The notes below the pieces were generated by a model. That model was not told the DNA's origin. It did not search any database and was given only the letters and a program-made list of their open reading frames with translations. Shown one piece after another: positions 8,453 to 16,987 of a DNA stretch of 64,000 nucleotides (position 1 is the first letter of the stretch; each line of letters opens with the position of its first letter). The position numbers were made by a program, and so were the translations under genes. Source of the stretch: Nocardiopsis endophytica (GTDB taxonomy: Bacteria > Actinomycetota > Actinomycetes > Streptosporangiales > Streptosporangiaceae); contig NZ_JAQFWQ010000002.1 in NCBI RefSeq assembly GCF_027706725.1, forward strand, positions 1 through 64,000. The letters are read 5' to 3'.

Positions 8453-11122
8453 TTGTCCACACAAGCGGGAGCGGGCTCGCGCTGGTTGCGCGGGATCATC
8501 TCCCTGATCATCGTGCTCGGCGCGTTCGGCGCCGCATGGTTCATTCCGCCGAAGCTGGGGCTCGACCTCAGCGGCGGCACCCAGATCGTGCTGCAGACCC
8601 AGGACGGCGAGGACGGCACCGAGGCCGACGCCGAGAACACCGACAAGGTGATCGAGGTGCTGCGCCAGCGCATCGACCGCCTCGGTGTCAGCGAGGCCAC
8701 GATGTCGCGGTCCGGCGATGACCGGATCATCGTCGAGCTGCCCGGGGTGCAGGACCCGACCGAGGCGGCCGAGATCATCGGCCAGACCGCCCAGCTGACC
8801 GTGCACCCCGTGCTCGGCGTCGACGCCTCCCAGGGCGGCGGCATGGGCATGGGCCTGCCCGGCGGGGGCGGCGCCCCGGTACCCGGTGGCGGCGGCGACA
8901 GCGCCCGCGCGCCGCAGGACAGCCCCGACGAGGGCTCCGGCGACGGCGGCGGGGAAGACGGCGGCGGCTCTGAGGAGGGCTCCGGCGGCGGAGGGTCCGA
9001 GGAGGACTTCTCCCAGTTCGACCAGGGCCAGCAGGGCGGCGGCCAGCAGCCGCAGCAGGACATGTCGGCCCCCGACCCCGACAAGGTCACCGAGACCCTG
9101 CCCGACGACCAGGGCCAGATGCTGCAGCTGGGCAAGGCCGTCATCCAGGGTGACCAGATCTCCAGCGCCGAGGCGGTGCTCGACCAGACCACGCAGACGC
9201 AGTGGCAGGTCAACGTCAACTTCTCGGGCTCGGGCAAGGACGAGTGGAAGAAGATCACCGGGGACGCGGCCTGCAACCCGCAGGGCTCGCCCCAGCGGCG
9301 CATCGCCATCGTCCTGGACGACCAGATCATCTCCGCCCCCGAGGTGACCACCGACACCGCCTGCGACGTCGGCCAGGCCGGCGGCCGCACCACCATCACC
9401 AGCTCCACCTTCGACTCGGAGTCGGCCGAGGAGCTGGCGGTGCTGATCGAGGGCGGCTCGCTGCCGCTGCCGGTCACCGAGATCCAGCGCCAGACCGTCG
9501 GCCCGACGCTGGGCGCCGACGCCATCAAGGCGAGCTTCATCGCCGGCGCCGTGGGCATCGCGCTGACCGCGCTCTACATCACCGTGGCCTACCGCCTGGT
9601 GGGCTTCCTGGCCTCGCTCGCGCTGGCCTGCTACACGCTCATCGCCTACGCGGCTCTGGTGGCGCTGGGGGCCACCCTCACCTTGCCGGGCCTGGCCGGG
9701 TTCGTGCTCGCGATCGGCATGGCGATCGACGCCAACGTGCTGATATTCGAGCGCGCCCGCGAGGAGTACCAGCAGCAGAAGCGGGTCTACGAGGCCAACA
9801 AGTCCGCCGGGATGGCCGACGCCACCGACGCCGAGACCCAGCAGGCCGAGGCCGGGGTGCTCTCCCGGCGGCGGCGCCGGGCCATCCCGCCGAACCTGCA
9901 GAAGGGGTTCGTGCAGGGCACGCAGAAGGCGTGGAGCGCGGTGCTGGACACCAACATCACCACGCTCATCGCCGCCGCCCTGCTGTTCTTCCTGGCCTCG
10001 GGCACGGTGCAGGGCTTCGGTGTCACGCTGGGCCTGGGCACCGTCGCCTCGATGGTCTCCGCGCTGGTCATCGCCCGCGTGCTGGTCGAGTGGGCGGTGC
10101 GCCGCAAGGTGATCCGCAACCACCCGGCCGTCAGCGGCTTGGGCAAGATCAGCAAGGTCCGCCAGTGGCTGATCGACCGCGACCCGGACCTGATGAAGCG
10201 GGGCCGGCTGTGGCTGGCCATCGCCGGACTGATCGTCGCGGCGGCGGTCGTCGGCATGGTGGTGCGCCCGCCCAACTTCGGCGTGGAGTTCACCGGCGGC
10301 CGGGTCATGGACTTCACCACCGAGCAGTCCATCAGCGTCACCGAGGCGCGGCAGGTCGTCGCCGACCAGGGCGGCCAGCCCGGTGCGGTGGTGCAGGAGT
10401 CCGGTGACGGCGACGTCTCCGTGCGCACCGGCCCGATCGACGACGGCGAGGCCAAGCAGGTCGAGGACGCGCTGGCGGACGCCGCCGGGGGCGCCGAGAA
10501 GGTCAGCGACGAGAAGATCGGGCCCAGCCTCGGCAACGAGCTGCGGAACAAGGCGCTGCTGGCGCTGATGGCCGCGCTGGTGCTGCAGATGATCTACCTG
10601 GCCTGGCGGTTCCGGTGGTCGTTCGGTGTGGCGGCCATGCTGTCCCTGGCGTTCACACTGATGGTGGTCATCGGCCTGTTCATCTGGCTGGGCAAGCCCA
10701 TCGACGGGGTGTTCCTCGCCGCCGTGCTGAGCGTCATCGGGTTCTCGGTCAACGACACGGTCGTGGTGTTCGACCGGATACGCGACGAATGGGCGCGGGA
10801 CAGCGAGTCGAAGTTCTCCCGCATCGCCAACACCGCGATCCTGAACACCATCCCGCGGACGGTGAACACCACCATCGGCGGTGTGTTCATCCTGGCGACG
10901 CTGGCCCTGTTCGGCGGCTCCACGCTGCGGGACTTCTCCATCGCGATGCTCGTCGGCCTGGTGACCGGCGTCTTCTCGACGGTGTTCGTGGCCTCGCCGC
11001 TGGCGGACTGGCTGCAGCGCTTCGACAAGACCCCGCCGCCGCACGTGGTCAAGGAGAAGAAGGCCAAGCAGCGCAAGGACCAGCGCGTCGCCCGCGAGAA
11101 GAGCGACGGGGCCGTGGTCTAG
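8453..11122 (+). CDS. secDF: Fused SecD-SecF protein-export membrane protein
   Basis: SecDF uses the proton gradient to pull exported chains through the Sec translocon. One 889-residue chain holds both halves. The SecD half has an N-terminal membrane anchor, the LDLSGGTQIVLQ motif, a periplasmic region and the GMAIDANVLIFERARE motif near 418. The SecF half has FGVEFTGGRVMDF near 609 and SVNDTVVVFDRIRDE near 765. The start is TTG 8453 after GGGAG. A Gly/Ser/Glu-rich low-complexity insert occupies roughly residues 125-205 of the first periplasmic domain. No yajC or second sec gene is adjacent, so this looks like the single-chain paralogue found besides separate SecD and SecF in some actinobacteria. 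Confidence 0.92.
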   Translation: MSTQAGAGSRWLRGIISLIIVLGAFGAAWFIPPKLGLDLSGGTQIVLQTQDGEDGTEADAENTDKVIEVLRQRIDRLGVSEATMSRSGDDRIIVELPGVQDPTEAAEIIGQTAQLTVHPVLGVDASQGGGMGMGLPGGGGAPVPGGGGDSARAPQDSPDEGSGDGGGEDGGGSEEGSGGGGSEEDFSQFDQGQQGGGQQPQQDMSAPDPDKVTETLPDDQGQMLQLGKAVIQGDQISSAEAVLDQTTQTQWQVNVNFSGSGKDEWKKITGDAACNPQGSPQRRIAIVLDDQIISAPEVTTDTACDVGQAGGRTTITSSTFDSESAEELAVLIEGGSLPLPVTEIQRQTVGPTLGADAIKASFIAGAVGIALTALYITVAYRLVGFLASLALACYTLIAYAALVALGATLTLPGLAGFVLAIGMAIDANVLIFERAREEYQQQKRVYEANKSAGMADATDAETQQAEAGVLSRRRRRAIPPNLQKGFVQGTQKAWSAVLDTNITTLIAAALLFFLASGTVQGFGVTLGLGTVASMVSALVIARVLVEWAVRRKVIRNHPAVSGLGKISKVRQWLIDRDPDLMKRGRLWLAIAGLIVAAAVVGMVVRPPNFGVEFTGGRVMDFTTEQSISVTEARQVVADQGGQPGAVVQESGDGDVSVRTGPIDDGEAKQVEDALADAAGGAEKVSDEKIGPSLGNELRNKALLALMAALVLQMIYLAWRFRWSFGVAAMLSLAFTLMVVIGLFIWLGKPIDGVFLAAVLSVIGFSVNDTVVVFDRIRDEWARDSESKFSRIANTAILNTIPRTVNTTIGGVFILATLALFGGSTLRDFSIAMLVGLVTGVFSTVFVASPLADWLQRFDKTPPPHVVKEKKAKQRKDQRVAREKSDGAVV

Positions 11123-11144
11123 CCCGTCGGGGGGCGGTGGCGCA

Positions 11145-11157
11145 CCCCCCCCCCCCC
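11145..11157. repeat. Homopolymer tract of 13 cytosines
   Basis: Thirteen consecutive C residues lie 22 bp after the secDF stop, just before its terminator hairpin. Such tracts are prone to length change and to sequencing error; here it is intergenic. Confidence 0.9.
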
Positions 11158-11161
11158 GCCC

Positions 11162-11226
11162 GAAGGGGGCGCCCCGGCGCCCGCCCCCGCACGGCCGGAC
11201 GGGGGCGCCCGTCGGGCGCCCCCTTC
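11162..11226. terminator. Hairpin between secDF and rsmI
   Basis: The arms GAAGGGGGCGCC (11162-11173) and GGCGCCCCCTTC (11215-11226) are fully complementary, with a GC-rich loop that can fold further. It lies between two convergent genes and can act on both. Confidence 0.75.
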
Positions 11227-11258
11227 CGCTGTTCCGGGCCGGACCTGCCGGCCCGGCG

Positions 11259-12140
11259 TCAGATCCCGTGCACCGCCGCGTAGACCTCGCGCTTGGGCAC
11301 GCCCAGCTCGCGGGCGGCCTCCTGGATGGCCTGCTTGCGCGGCACGCCGCGGGCCTCCAGCTCGGCGACGGCCGCCACGTAGTCGTCCGCGCCCAGGGCC
11401 TCCCGCTGCTGCGGCGCCCCCTCCACGACCACGGTGATCTCGCCCTTCACCTCGCCCTTGGCCCACTCGGCGAGGTCGACCAGGCCGCCGCGGCGGACCT
11501 CCTCGTAGGTCTTGGTCAGCTCCCGGCAGACCGCCGCCCGCCGGTCCCCGCCGAACGCGTGCGCCATCGCCACCAGCGTCGAGGCCAGCCGGTGCGGGCT
11601 CTCGAAGAACACCAGGGTGCGGCGCTCGGCGGACAGGTCGCCGAAGTAGCGGTCCTGCCCCTTGCGCGGCGGGAACCCCTCGAAGCAGAAGCGGTCGGTG
11701 GGCAGGCCCGACAGCGCCAGCGCCGCGGTCACCGCCGAGGGGCCGGGGATGGCGGTCACCCGCACGCCCGCCTCGGCGCAGGCCGCCACCAGGCGGTAGC
11801 CGGGGTCCGACACGCCGGGCATCCCGGCGTCGGTCACCAGCAGCACGTCGTTGCCCGCGCGCAGCTCCTCCAGCAGCTCGGCGGCGCGCTTGGCCTCGTT
11901 GGCGTCGTAGTAGGACACGATGCGCGCCCCGGTCCCGCCGCCGGGCCGGATCCCCATCCGCTCGGCGAACCGCCGCAGCCGCCGGGTGTCCTCGGCGGCG
12001 ATCAGCGAGGCCCCCTCGATGGCGGAGAGAAGCCGCGGCTGGGCGTCCTCCCCGTTGCCGATGGGGATCCCGGCCAGCGTCAGCACACCGGCCCCTCGCG
12101 CAGGTGCGGCGCCCCGCGCCGCAGCAGGCCCGTCGGTCAC
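11259..12140 (-). CDS. rsmI: 16S rRNA 2'-O-methyltransferase RsmI
   Basis: RsmI methylates the ribose of C1402 of 16S rRNA using SAM. The 293-residue product has the tetrapyrrole-methylase fold signatures: LAGIPIGN near residue 22, AAEDTRR near 47, VTDAGMPGVSDPG near 105, and PGPSAVTAALALSGLPTDRF near 135-155. The C-terminal region is the usual small helical domain. It is divergent from pmt, the conserved rsmI/pmt pair of actinobacteria. The first 18 residues are Ala/Pro-rich and a shorter start is possible. Confidence 0.95.
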   Translation of the reverse strand: MTDGPAAARGAAPARGAGVLTLAGIPIGNGEDAQPRLLSAIEGASLIAAEDTRRLRRFAERMGIRPGGGTGARIVSYYDANEAKRAAELLEELRAGNDVLLVTDAGMPGVSDPGYRLVAACAEAGVRVTAIPGPSAVTAALALSGLPTDRFCFEGFPPRKGQDRYFGDLSAERRTLVFFESPHRLASTLVAMAHAFGGDRRAAVCRELTKTYEEVRRGGLVDLAEWAKGEVKGEITVVVEGAPQQREALGADDYVAAVAELEARGVPRKQAIQEAARELGVPKREVYAAVHGI

Positions 12141-12166
12141 TTATCGCCCCCGGTGTTAGACGCTAC

Positions 12167-12194
12167 GGTTGGCACTGCCCGGTTGGCACTGCCC
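12167..12194. repeat. Perfect 14-bp tandem duplication
   Basis: GGTTGGCACTGCCC occurs twice in direct succession between the divergent rsmI and pmt starts. It could be a paired regulator site or a replication-slippage product. Confidence 0.7.
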
Positions 12195-12249
12195 GACGGC
12201 CGCCGGTCCGGCACGGCCACCCGTCCCCGACCCGACTATAAGAGCCGCG

Positions 12250-13884
12250 ATGACCACCACCGCACCGCCCGACGCGGCGGACCCCGCTCCCGCCACCGCC
12301 CACGCGCCCGCGCGGCCGCAGCCCCCGATGCCCCGGCCCCAGTGGCCCGGGTGGGCCGCGGCGGTCGCGCTGGCCCTCTTCGCGGGGGTGCTGCGCTTCA
12401 TCCGCCTCGGGCAGCCGCCCGAGATCTACTTCGACGAGACCTACTACGCCAAGGACGCGTTCTCCCTCTGGCGGTTCGGCTACGAGCACGAGACGCTGGA
12501 CAACGCCGACGACCTCCTCGCCCAGGGCGTACCCCAGATCTGGTCGGGCGGACCGGACTTCGTGGTGCACCCGCCGGTCGGCAAGTGGATGATCGCCCTG
12601 GGCGACCAGCTGTGGGGGCTGCTGCCGTTCGGCACGTCCATGACGCCCGAGGGCTGGCGCGTCGCCTCGGCGTTCATCGGCGCGCTGACGGTGCTGATCA
12701 TGGTGCGCGTGGCACTGCGCATGACGCGCTCGTGGCTGCTGGCCGCGGCCGCCGGGCTGCTGCTCGCGCTCGACGGGCTGCACTTCACCATGAGCCGCCT
12801 GGCGATGGTGGACGTCTTCGTGACCTTCTGGGTGCTGGCCGCCTTCGCCTGCCTCCTGGTCGACCGCGACCGGATGCGGGACCGGCTGGCCGCATCCCCC
12901 GGGGCGGCGTGGCTGGGCGTGCGCTGGTGGCGGCTGGCCGCCGGGCTGTGCCTGGGCCTGGCCGTGGGCACCAAGTGGAACGCCCTGTTCTTCATGGCCG
13001 CCTTCGGGCTGCTCACCGTGGCCTGGGACTACGGCGCGCGGCGCAGCGCCGGGCAGAGCCGCGGCGGCGGCCTGCGGGACCTGCGCCTCAGGTGGCTTCT
13101 CTTCGACGCGATCCCGGCCTTCGTGCAGACCGTGGTCGTGGGGGCCGTGGTCTACGTGGCGTCCTGGGCGGGCTGGTTCGCCTCGTCCGGCGCCTACGAC
13201 CGGCAGTGGGGCGCCGAGAACGCCGGCGCGGGCGTCTCCCGTCTCCCCGACCAGCTGGAGGGGCCGGTCAACGCGCTGCGGGGCCTGATCCACTACCACG
13301 CGCAGATGATGGAGTTCCACAGCGGCCTGTCCGAGCCGCACGACTACGCGTCGCAGCCCTGGGACTGGCTCATCATGCGCGTCCCGGTGGCGTTCTTCTA
13401 CGACGGGGAGTCCGGGGGCTGCGGCACCGAGAAGTGCTCCACCGCCATTCTGAGCATCGGCACCCCGGCGCTGTGGTGGATCGGGCTGGTCGCGCTGGCG
13501 GTCATGCTCGGCTGGTGGCTCACCTACCGGGACTGGCGCGCGGGCGCGGTGCTGCTGTGCGTGGCCGCCGGGTGGCTGCCCTGGTTCGCCTATCCCGACC
13601 GCACCATGTTCGTCTTCTATGCCCTTCCGTTCCTGCCGTTCGTCGTGCTGGCCATCGTGCTGATGCTGGGGCTGGCCATGGGCGACGGCGAGAAGGGCGC
13701 CGCCTATCTTCCCGCCCGGCGGGCGATGGGCGGTGTGCTGTTCGGCGTGGTGCTGCTGCTCGTGATCGCGAACTTCGCATTCCTGTACCCGGTCCTCAGT
13801 GCCGAGACGATCCCCTATGACCAGTGGGCCCAGCGGATGTGGTTCGACACCTGGATCTTCGGCAGCGGCGGCGGCTCCGGCTGA
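12250..13884 (+). CDS. pmt: Protein O-mannosyltransferase (PMT family)
   Basis: This polytopic membrane enzyme transfers mannose from polyprenyl-phosphate mannose to Ser/Thr of proteins during Sec export. The 544-residue product has about ten or more hydrophobic segments. The acidic catalytic motif FDETYYAKDAF lies in the first external loop, KWMIALGD and the GLHFTMSRLAMVD segment follow, and a C-terminal PMT_4TMC-like domain closes the protein. The start is ATG 12250; 27 more upstream codons are open but lack conservation. It is divergent from rsmI as in M. tuberculosis Rv1002c/Rv1003. Confidence 0.95.
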   Translation: MTTTAPPDAADPAPATAHAPARPQPPMPRPQWPGWAAAVALALFAGVLRFIRLGQPPEIYFDETYYAKDAFSLWRFGYEHETLDNADDLLAQGVPQIWSGGPDFVVHPPVGKWMIALGDQLWGLLPFGTSMTPEGWRVASAFIGALTVLIMVRVALRMTRSWLLAAAAGLLLALDGLHFTMSRLAMVDVFVTFWVLAAFACLLVDRDRMRDRLAASPGAAWLGVRWWRLAAGLCLGLAVGTKWNALFFMAAFGLLTVAWDYGARRSAGQSRGGGLRDLRLRWLLFDAIPAFVQTVVVGAVVYVASWAGWFASSGAYDRQWGAENAGAGVSRLPDQLEGPVNALRGLIHYHAQMMEFHSGLSEPHDYASQPWDWLIMRVPVAFFYDGESGGCGTEKCSTAILSIGTPALWWIGLVALAVMLGWWLTYRDWRAGAVLLCVAAGWLPWFAYPDRTMFVFYALPFLPFVVLAIVLMLGLAMGDGEKGAAYLPARRAMGGVLFGVVLLLVIANFAFLYPVLSAETIPYDQWAQRMWFDTWIFGSGGGSG

Positions 13885-14245
13885 CCGGCCCGCGGCCCCT
13901 GCGCGGCGCCCCCGCGGCCCCCGGCGGGGGCGGCGGGGGCGCCGCACTGCGAGCCGCAGTGTGAACGGCGGGAGGCCGGGCGACAGGGGAGAAATCAACG
14001 TCCGGCGAACGGTGAAAATTCCATTTCGCGGCTCGGGATTTTCACACGGAAAGGTCTCGGCAACCCGGGGGGCGACTGGTAGTGTCTGGTCCCGGTTGCG
14101 GATGCGGTTTCCACGGTAGCTTAGGCGCCTCGCGGAACTTCGCGCGGGCGCCGGTCGTTTGGGCAGGAGACTCCCCGGGGACGGGCGCCCAGCAACCCGG
14201 GACCAGCAGGGTGCGGTCCCGATGTAGTCCCCAAAGGGAGAGCAA
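13885..14245. other. Long leader region upstream of cspA
   Basis: This stretch has no supported gene. It holds the cold-shock gene promoter and probably a long untranslated leader, a common trait of cspA genes. An inverted repeat lies at 14012-14045 and is listed separately. Confidence 0.6.
14012..14045. promoter_or_regulatory. Inverted repeat upstream of cspA
   Basis: GTGAAAAT (14012-14019) and ATTTTCAC (14038-14045) are perfect 8-bp arms separated by 18 nt, about 200 bp before the cspA start. The local sequence is AT-rich compared with its surroundings. It may be a regulator site or part of an RNA leader fold. Confidence 0.4.
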
Positions 14246-14449
14246 ATGGCTCAGGGCACCGTGAAGTGGTTCAACTCTGAGAAGGGTTTCGGGTTCATCG
14301 CCGTCGAGGGCGGCGGCCCGGACGTGTTCGTGCACTACTCGGCGATCGCGGGTACCGGCTTCCGGAACCTGGAAGAGAACCAGTCGGTCGAGTTCGAGAT
14401 CACCCAGGGGCCGAAGGGGCCGCAGGCCTCCAACGTGAAGGCGCTCTAA
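14246..14449 (+). CDS. cspA: Cold-shock protein (CspA family)
   Basis: This is a single-stranded nucleic-acid-binding RNA chaperone. The 67-residue product is one full cold-shock domain with RNP1 (KGFGFIAV) and RNP2 (VFVHYSAI). The ATG at 14246 follows AAAGGGAG by 6 nt. Its stop overlaps by 4 nt the stop of the convergent ion-channel gene, and its terminator lies inside that gene. Confidence 0.97.
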   Translation: MAQGTVKWFNSEKGFGFIAVEGGGPDVFVHYSAIAGTGFRNLEENQSVEFEITQGPKGPQASNVKAL

Positions 14450-15351
14450 GGGCTCCCCAACGCTCCTGAACTCGGCCCTTCGCCCGGTCCCCGGGCGGAG
14501 GGCTTTCGCGTGCGCTCCGGCCCCGCCCCGTCCGGCCCCGCCCCCGCCTCGCCCACCTGCGCCCGCAGCAGCGCCACCTGCGCGGTGAGCGCGTCCAGGC
14601 GGTCCATCACCGCCTCGTGCTGCTCCTGCTCCAGCTCCTGGTCCTCGCGCCAGCGCTCGGCGTTGACCTCCTGCTCCAGCGCGGTCACGATCACGCCGAT
14701 GACCAGGTTGAGGATGATGAAGGTGGTCGCCACCAGGTAGCCGACGAAGAACACCCAGGCGGCCGGGTGGGCGGCCATCACCACCTCGGCGACGTCCGGC
14801 CAGTTCTCCGTGGTCATCACCATGAACAAGGTGAACAGCGAGGTGCCCAGGTCGCCGAAGTACTCCGGTGCGGTGGCGCCGAACAGCTTCTCCCCCAGCA
14901 CCGCCGCGGTGTAGACGATGATCAGCAGCAGGCCGATCACCGTGCCCATCCCCGGCACCGCGCGGAAGAGCGCGCTCACGATCTGGCGCATCTGCGGGAC
15001 CACGCTGACCAGGCGCAGGATGCGCAGGATCCGCAGCAGGCGCAGCACCGAGAACCCGGCCGAGGCCGGCACCAGCGCCACGCCCACCACGAACAGGTCG
15101 AACCAGTTCCACGGGTCCCGGAAGAAGCGTGCGCCCCGGGCGTACATCTTGAGCAGCAGCTCGGCGGCGAACAGGCCGACGAAGGTCATCTCGGCCAGCC
15201 GGAAGTAGGCGCCCCACGCGCGCAGGAGCGCCTCGTAGGTCTCCAGCCCCAGGGTGACGGCGTTGAGGAGGATGAGGACGATCACGGTGTTGCGGAACCA
15301 GCCGGCGTCCACGGTCTCCACCGCGCGCCCGCGCAGCGTCGGCTCGCTCAC
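14446..15351 (-). CDS. Voltage-gated cation channel, NaChBac-like
   Basis: This is a six-helix inner-membrane ion channel subunit expected to work as a tetramer. In the 301-residue product, S1-S4 cover about 20-125. S4 carries Arg at 104, 107, 110 and 113, the voltage-sensor spacing. The pore loop gives [12 protein letters not shown] at about 174-185, then S6, then a Glu-rich C-terminal coiled coil (about 228-268). The filter T-T-E-N-W differs from the L-E-S-W filter of NaChBac but keeps its Glu (182), so selectivity is uncertain. The last about 30 residues are Gly/Pro-rich and are coded by DNA that also forms the cspA terminator. Confidence 0.88.
   Translation of the reverse strand: MSEPTLRGRAVETVDAGWFRNTVIVLILLNAVTLGLETYEALLRAWGAYFRLAEMTFVGLFAAELLLKMYARGARFFRDPWNWFDLFVVGVALVPASAGFSVLRLLRILRILRLVSVVPQMRQIVSALFRAVPGMGTVIGLLLIIVYTAAVLGEKLFGATAPEYFGDLGTSLFTLFMVMTTENWPDVAEVVMAAHPAAWVFFVGYLVATTFIILNLVIGVIVTALEQEVNAERWREDQELEQEQHEAVMDRLDALTAQVALLRAQVGEAGAGPDGAGPERTRKPSARGPGEGPSSGALGSP
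14475..14503 (+). terminator. cspA terminator inside the channel gene
   Basis: Arms of 13 bp (14475-14487 and 14491-14503, one G-U pair) with loop TCC are followed by TTTC. It lies 26 bp after the cspA stop and within the 3' coding end of the convergent channel gene. Confidence 0.75.
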
Positions 15352-15594
15352 CTGTCACTCCCCCGCCCCGAAGCACCCGCGTGCGGCCTCCCCGAACGGC
15401 TCCCCACCTTAACCCTCCGGTGCGGGTTCGGCAGGATACGGGCGGATGAGAGGGACCATAAGGACGATTCCGGACTGCCCGGGACGGGTCGGGCGTGATG
15501 CGGGCACGGGGGTGCGCTGTGCCGGTCCGGCCCGGAAGCGGCTAACCTGCATGGGGTACCGGCAGGTGGGCCGGGGGCCGACGGAAGGATGGGC

Positions 15595-15912
15595 ATGTTC
15601 AACATCGGGATGGGGGAGTTCCTCGTTCTCGGCCTGCTCGCGGTCCTGGTCTTCGGTCCCGACCAGCTCCCCAAGGCCGCCAAGCAGGTCGGATCGGTGC
15701 TCAGGCAGCTGCGCCGGATGGCCGACAGCGCCAAGAGCGACATCCGGGACGGGCTCGGACCGGAGTTCAAGGACTTCGATGTGGAGGACCTCAACCCCAA
15801 GCGCTTCGTGCAGAAGCACTTCTGGGAGGCCGAGGACGAGGACGACGCGCCGCGCCGCCCGGCCTCGCAGCTGAACGGACGGCGCCCGCCGTTCGACGAC
15901 GAGGCGACCTGA
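15595..15912 (+). CDS. Twin-arginine translocase subunit, TatA/TatB type
   Basis: This single-span membrane protein belongs to the Tat export path for folded proteins. A short hydrophobic N-terminal helix (FNIGMGEFLVLGLLAVLVFG) leads to the conserved FGP hinge, then an amphipathic helix with PKAAKQVGSVLRQLRR, then an acidic tail. The product is about 105 residues. The start chosen is ATG 15595 with GGAAGG 7 nt upstream; ATG 15589 touches that site. Gly-rather-than-Glu features near the start and the longer tail favour a TatB role, but TatA cannot be excluded. No tatC is adjacent. Confidence 0.88.
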   Translation: MFNIGMGEFLVLGLLAVLVFGPDQLPKAAKQVGSVLRQLRRMADSAKSDIRDGLGPEFKDFDVEDLNPKRFVQKHFWEAEDEDDAPRRPASQLNGRRPPFDDEAT

Positions 15913-15952
15913 CGGCGAAACCTCCGCGCCGCCTCCGGCGCGCCCCGGCCCC

Positions 15953-16519
15953 TCAGCCGAACAGCATCACGATGAACAGGAACAGGGCGCCGACCACCAC
16001 CGAGGCGACCAGGATCACCGGGGAGCCCAGGAGCGCGATCAGCAGCTCGGCCAGCAGCGTCCCGCCGAGCGCGGCCGCGGGCCACACCCACCGCGGCCCC
16101 GGCTCCCAGCCGTTGCGCCGCTCCCGGGCCAGGGTGACCGCCGCCGCCGTCCCGACGCCCGCCCAGAACAGCAGGTGCCAGAAGGCGCGGGTGGCGGGGT
16201 CGATGTAGTCGGCCGCGCTCCCGGTGGCCATCACGAAGAACACCGTCACCGCGATGAGCCGCAGATGGCCGCCGCCGCGGAGCTCGGGGATGCGCTTGCG
16301 GCGCGCGGGGGTGCTGCGGCGGAACGGCGTCCCGGCCACGGCCTCCTCGTCGGCCCCCGCGTCCGCCGGCTCGGGCGCCGGCCGCCACCGGGGCGCCTCC
16401 CGCTCGGGAAGGTGGTAGCCGCCCGGCAGGGCCTCGGCCTCGGGGTACTCGGTCCCGCCCGGGTACTGGGGGCGGTCGGGGCGGTCCGCACCGCCCGCGG
16501 GATGGGGGCGATCGGTCAC
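15953..16519 (-). CDS. Uncharacterised membrane protein
   Basis: The product has 188 residues. The first about 80 are polar, Pro/Glu/Arg-rich and probably cytoplasmic. About four hydrophobic segments follow between 88 and 188, with a PATRAFWHLLFWAG motif in the middle. The GTG at 16519 follows GGAAGG. It is convergent with the tat gene. I do not recognise the family; the pattern of a disordered head and a small membrane domain is common in actinobacteria. Confidence 0.75.
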   Translation of the reverse strand: MTDRPHPAGGADRPDRPQYPGGTEYPEAEALPGGYHLPEREAPRWRPAPEPADAGADEEAVAGTPFRRSTPARRKRIPELRGGGHLRLIAVTVFFVMATGSAADYIDPATRAFWHLLFWAGVGTAAAVTLARERRNGWEPGPRWVWPAAALGGTLLAELLIALLGSPVILVASVVVGALFLFIVMLFG

Positions 16520-16609
16520 TGCTGCCTTCCTCGCTCACGCGGGGCGCGGGGGTCCTCGCCTGCTCCCTACCCCCCGCGGGCGCGGGGCAATCGGCCCCCG
16601 GACACGGCC

Positions 16610-16640
16610 GAGCCCGGCCCGCAGGTTCCGGGCCGGGCTC
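16610..16640 (-). terminator. Terminator after the Trp-rich peptide gene
   Basis: GAGCCCGGCCCG (16610-16621) pairs perfectly with CGGGCCGGGCTC (16629-16640) around a 7-nt loop. It lies about 85 bp past the stop of the small minus-strand gene that ends at 16725. Confidence 0.7.
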
Positions 16641-16724
16641 TCAGCGCGGGGGGCGTGGCGCCTGTCACGGCCTCCGCCGGTCGGTCGTGCGCGCGCGCCG
16701 CCGCCTACCCCGCCGCCGTCCGGG

Positions 16725-16943
16725 TCACTCCCCGTCCGAGAGGAGCCTCTCGACGAAGTCGACGGACGCCTCACCGATGGTGTCGGTGGTCCACCAGCTC
16801 CACCCGCTCCACCAGCTCCACCCGGCTGCGTGCCGGGCGGTGGCGGCCTCCGGGGAGGCGGCCTCCTCCGCGGACGCGGGTAGCGAGGCGCCCGTGACGG
16901 CGGCTCCGGCTATGGCCGCGATCACGCAGATCTTCTTGAGCAC
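16725..16943 (-). CDS. Small secreted Trp-rich peptide
   Basis: A 72-residue product begins with a classical signal peptide (KK, a hydrophobic Ala/Ile core, then ASA|EE). The mature part is about 50 residues and contains WSWWSGWSWW, six Trp in ten residues, followed by an acidic helix-like tail ending LLSDGE. The start is GTG 16943 with AAAGG 6 nt upstream; an ATG at 16973 is possible but lacks a site. It stands alone with its own terminator and an AT-richer upstream region. I know no family for it. Membrane or glycan contact by the Trp block is conjecture. Confidence 0.65.
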   Translation of the reverse strand: MLKKICVIAAIAGAAVTGASLPASAEEAASPEAATARHAAGWSWWSGWSWWTTDTIGEASVDFVERLLSDGE

Positions 16944-16987
16944 AACGCACCTTTCACTAGTATCGTCGTCCATCCCCGTGAATAAGA

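Noticed and set aside
11268-13820. An 850-residue plus-strand frame across rsmI and pmt
   Set aside because: Antisense to rsmI and out of frame with pmt; composition is Arg/His/Gln-rich as in shadow frames.
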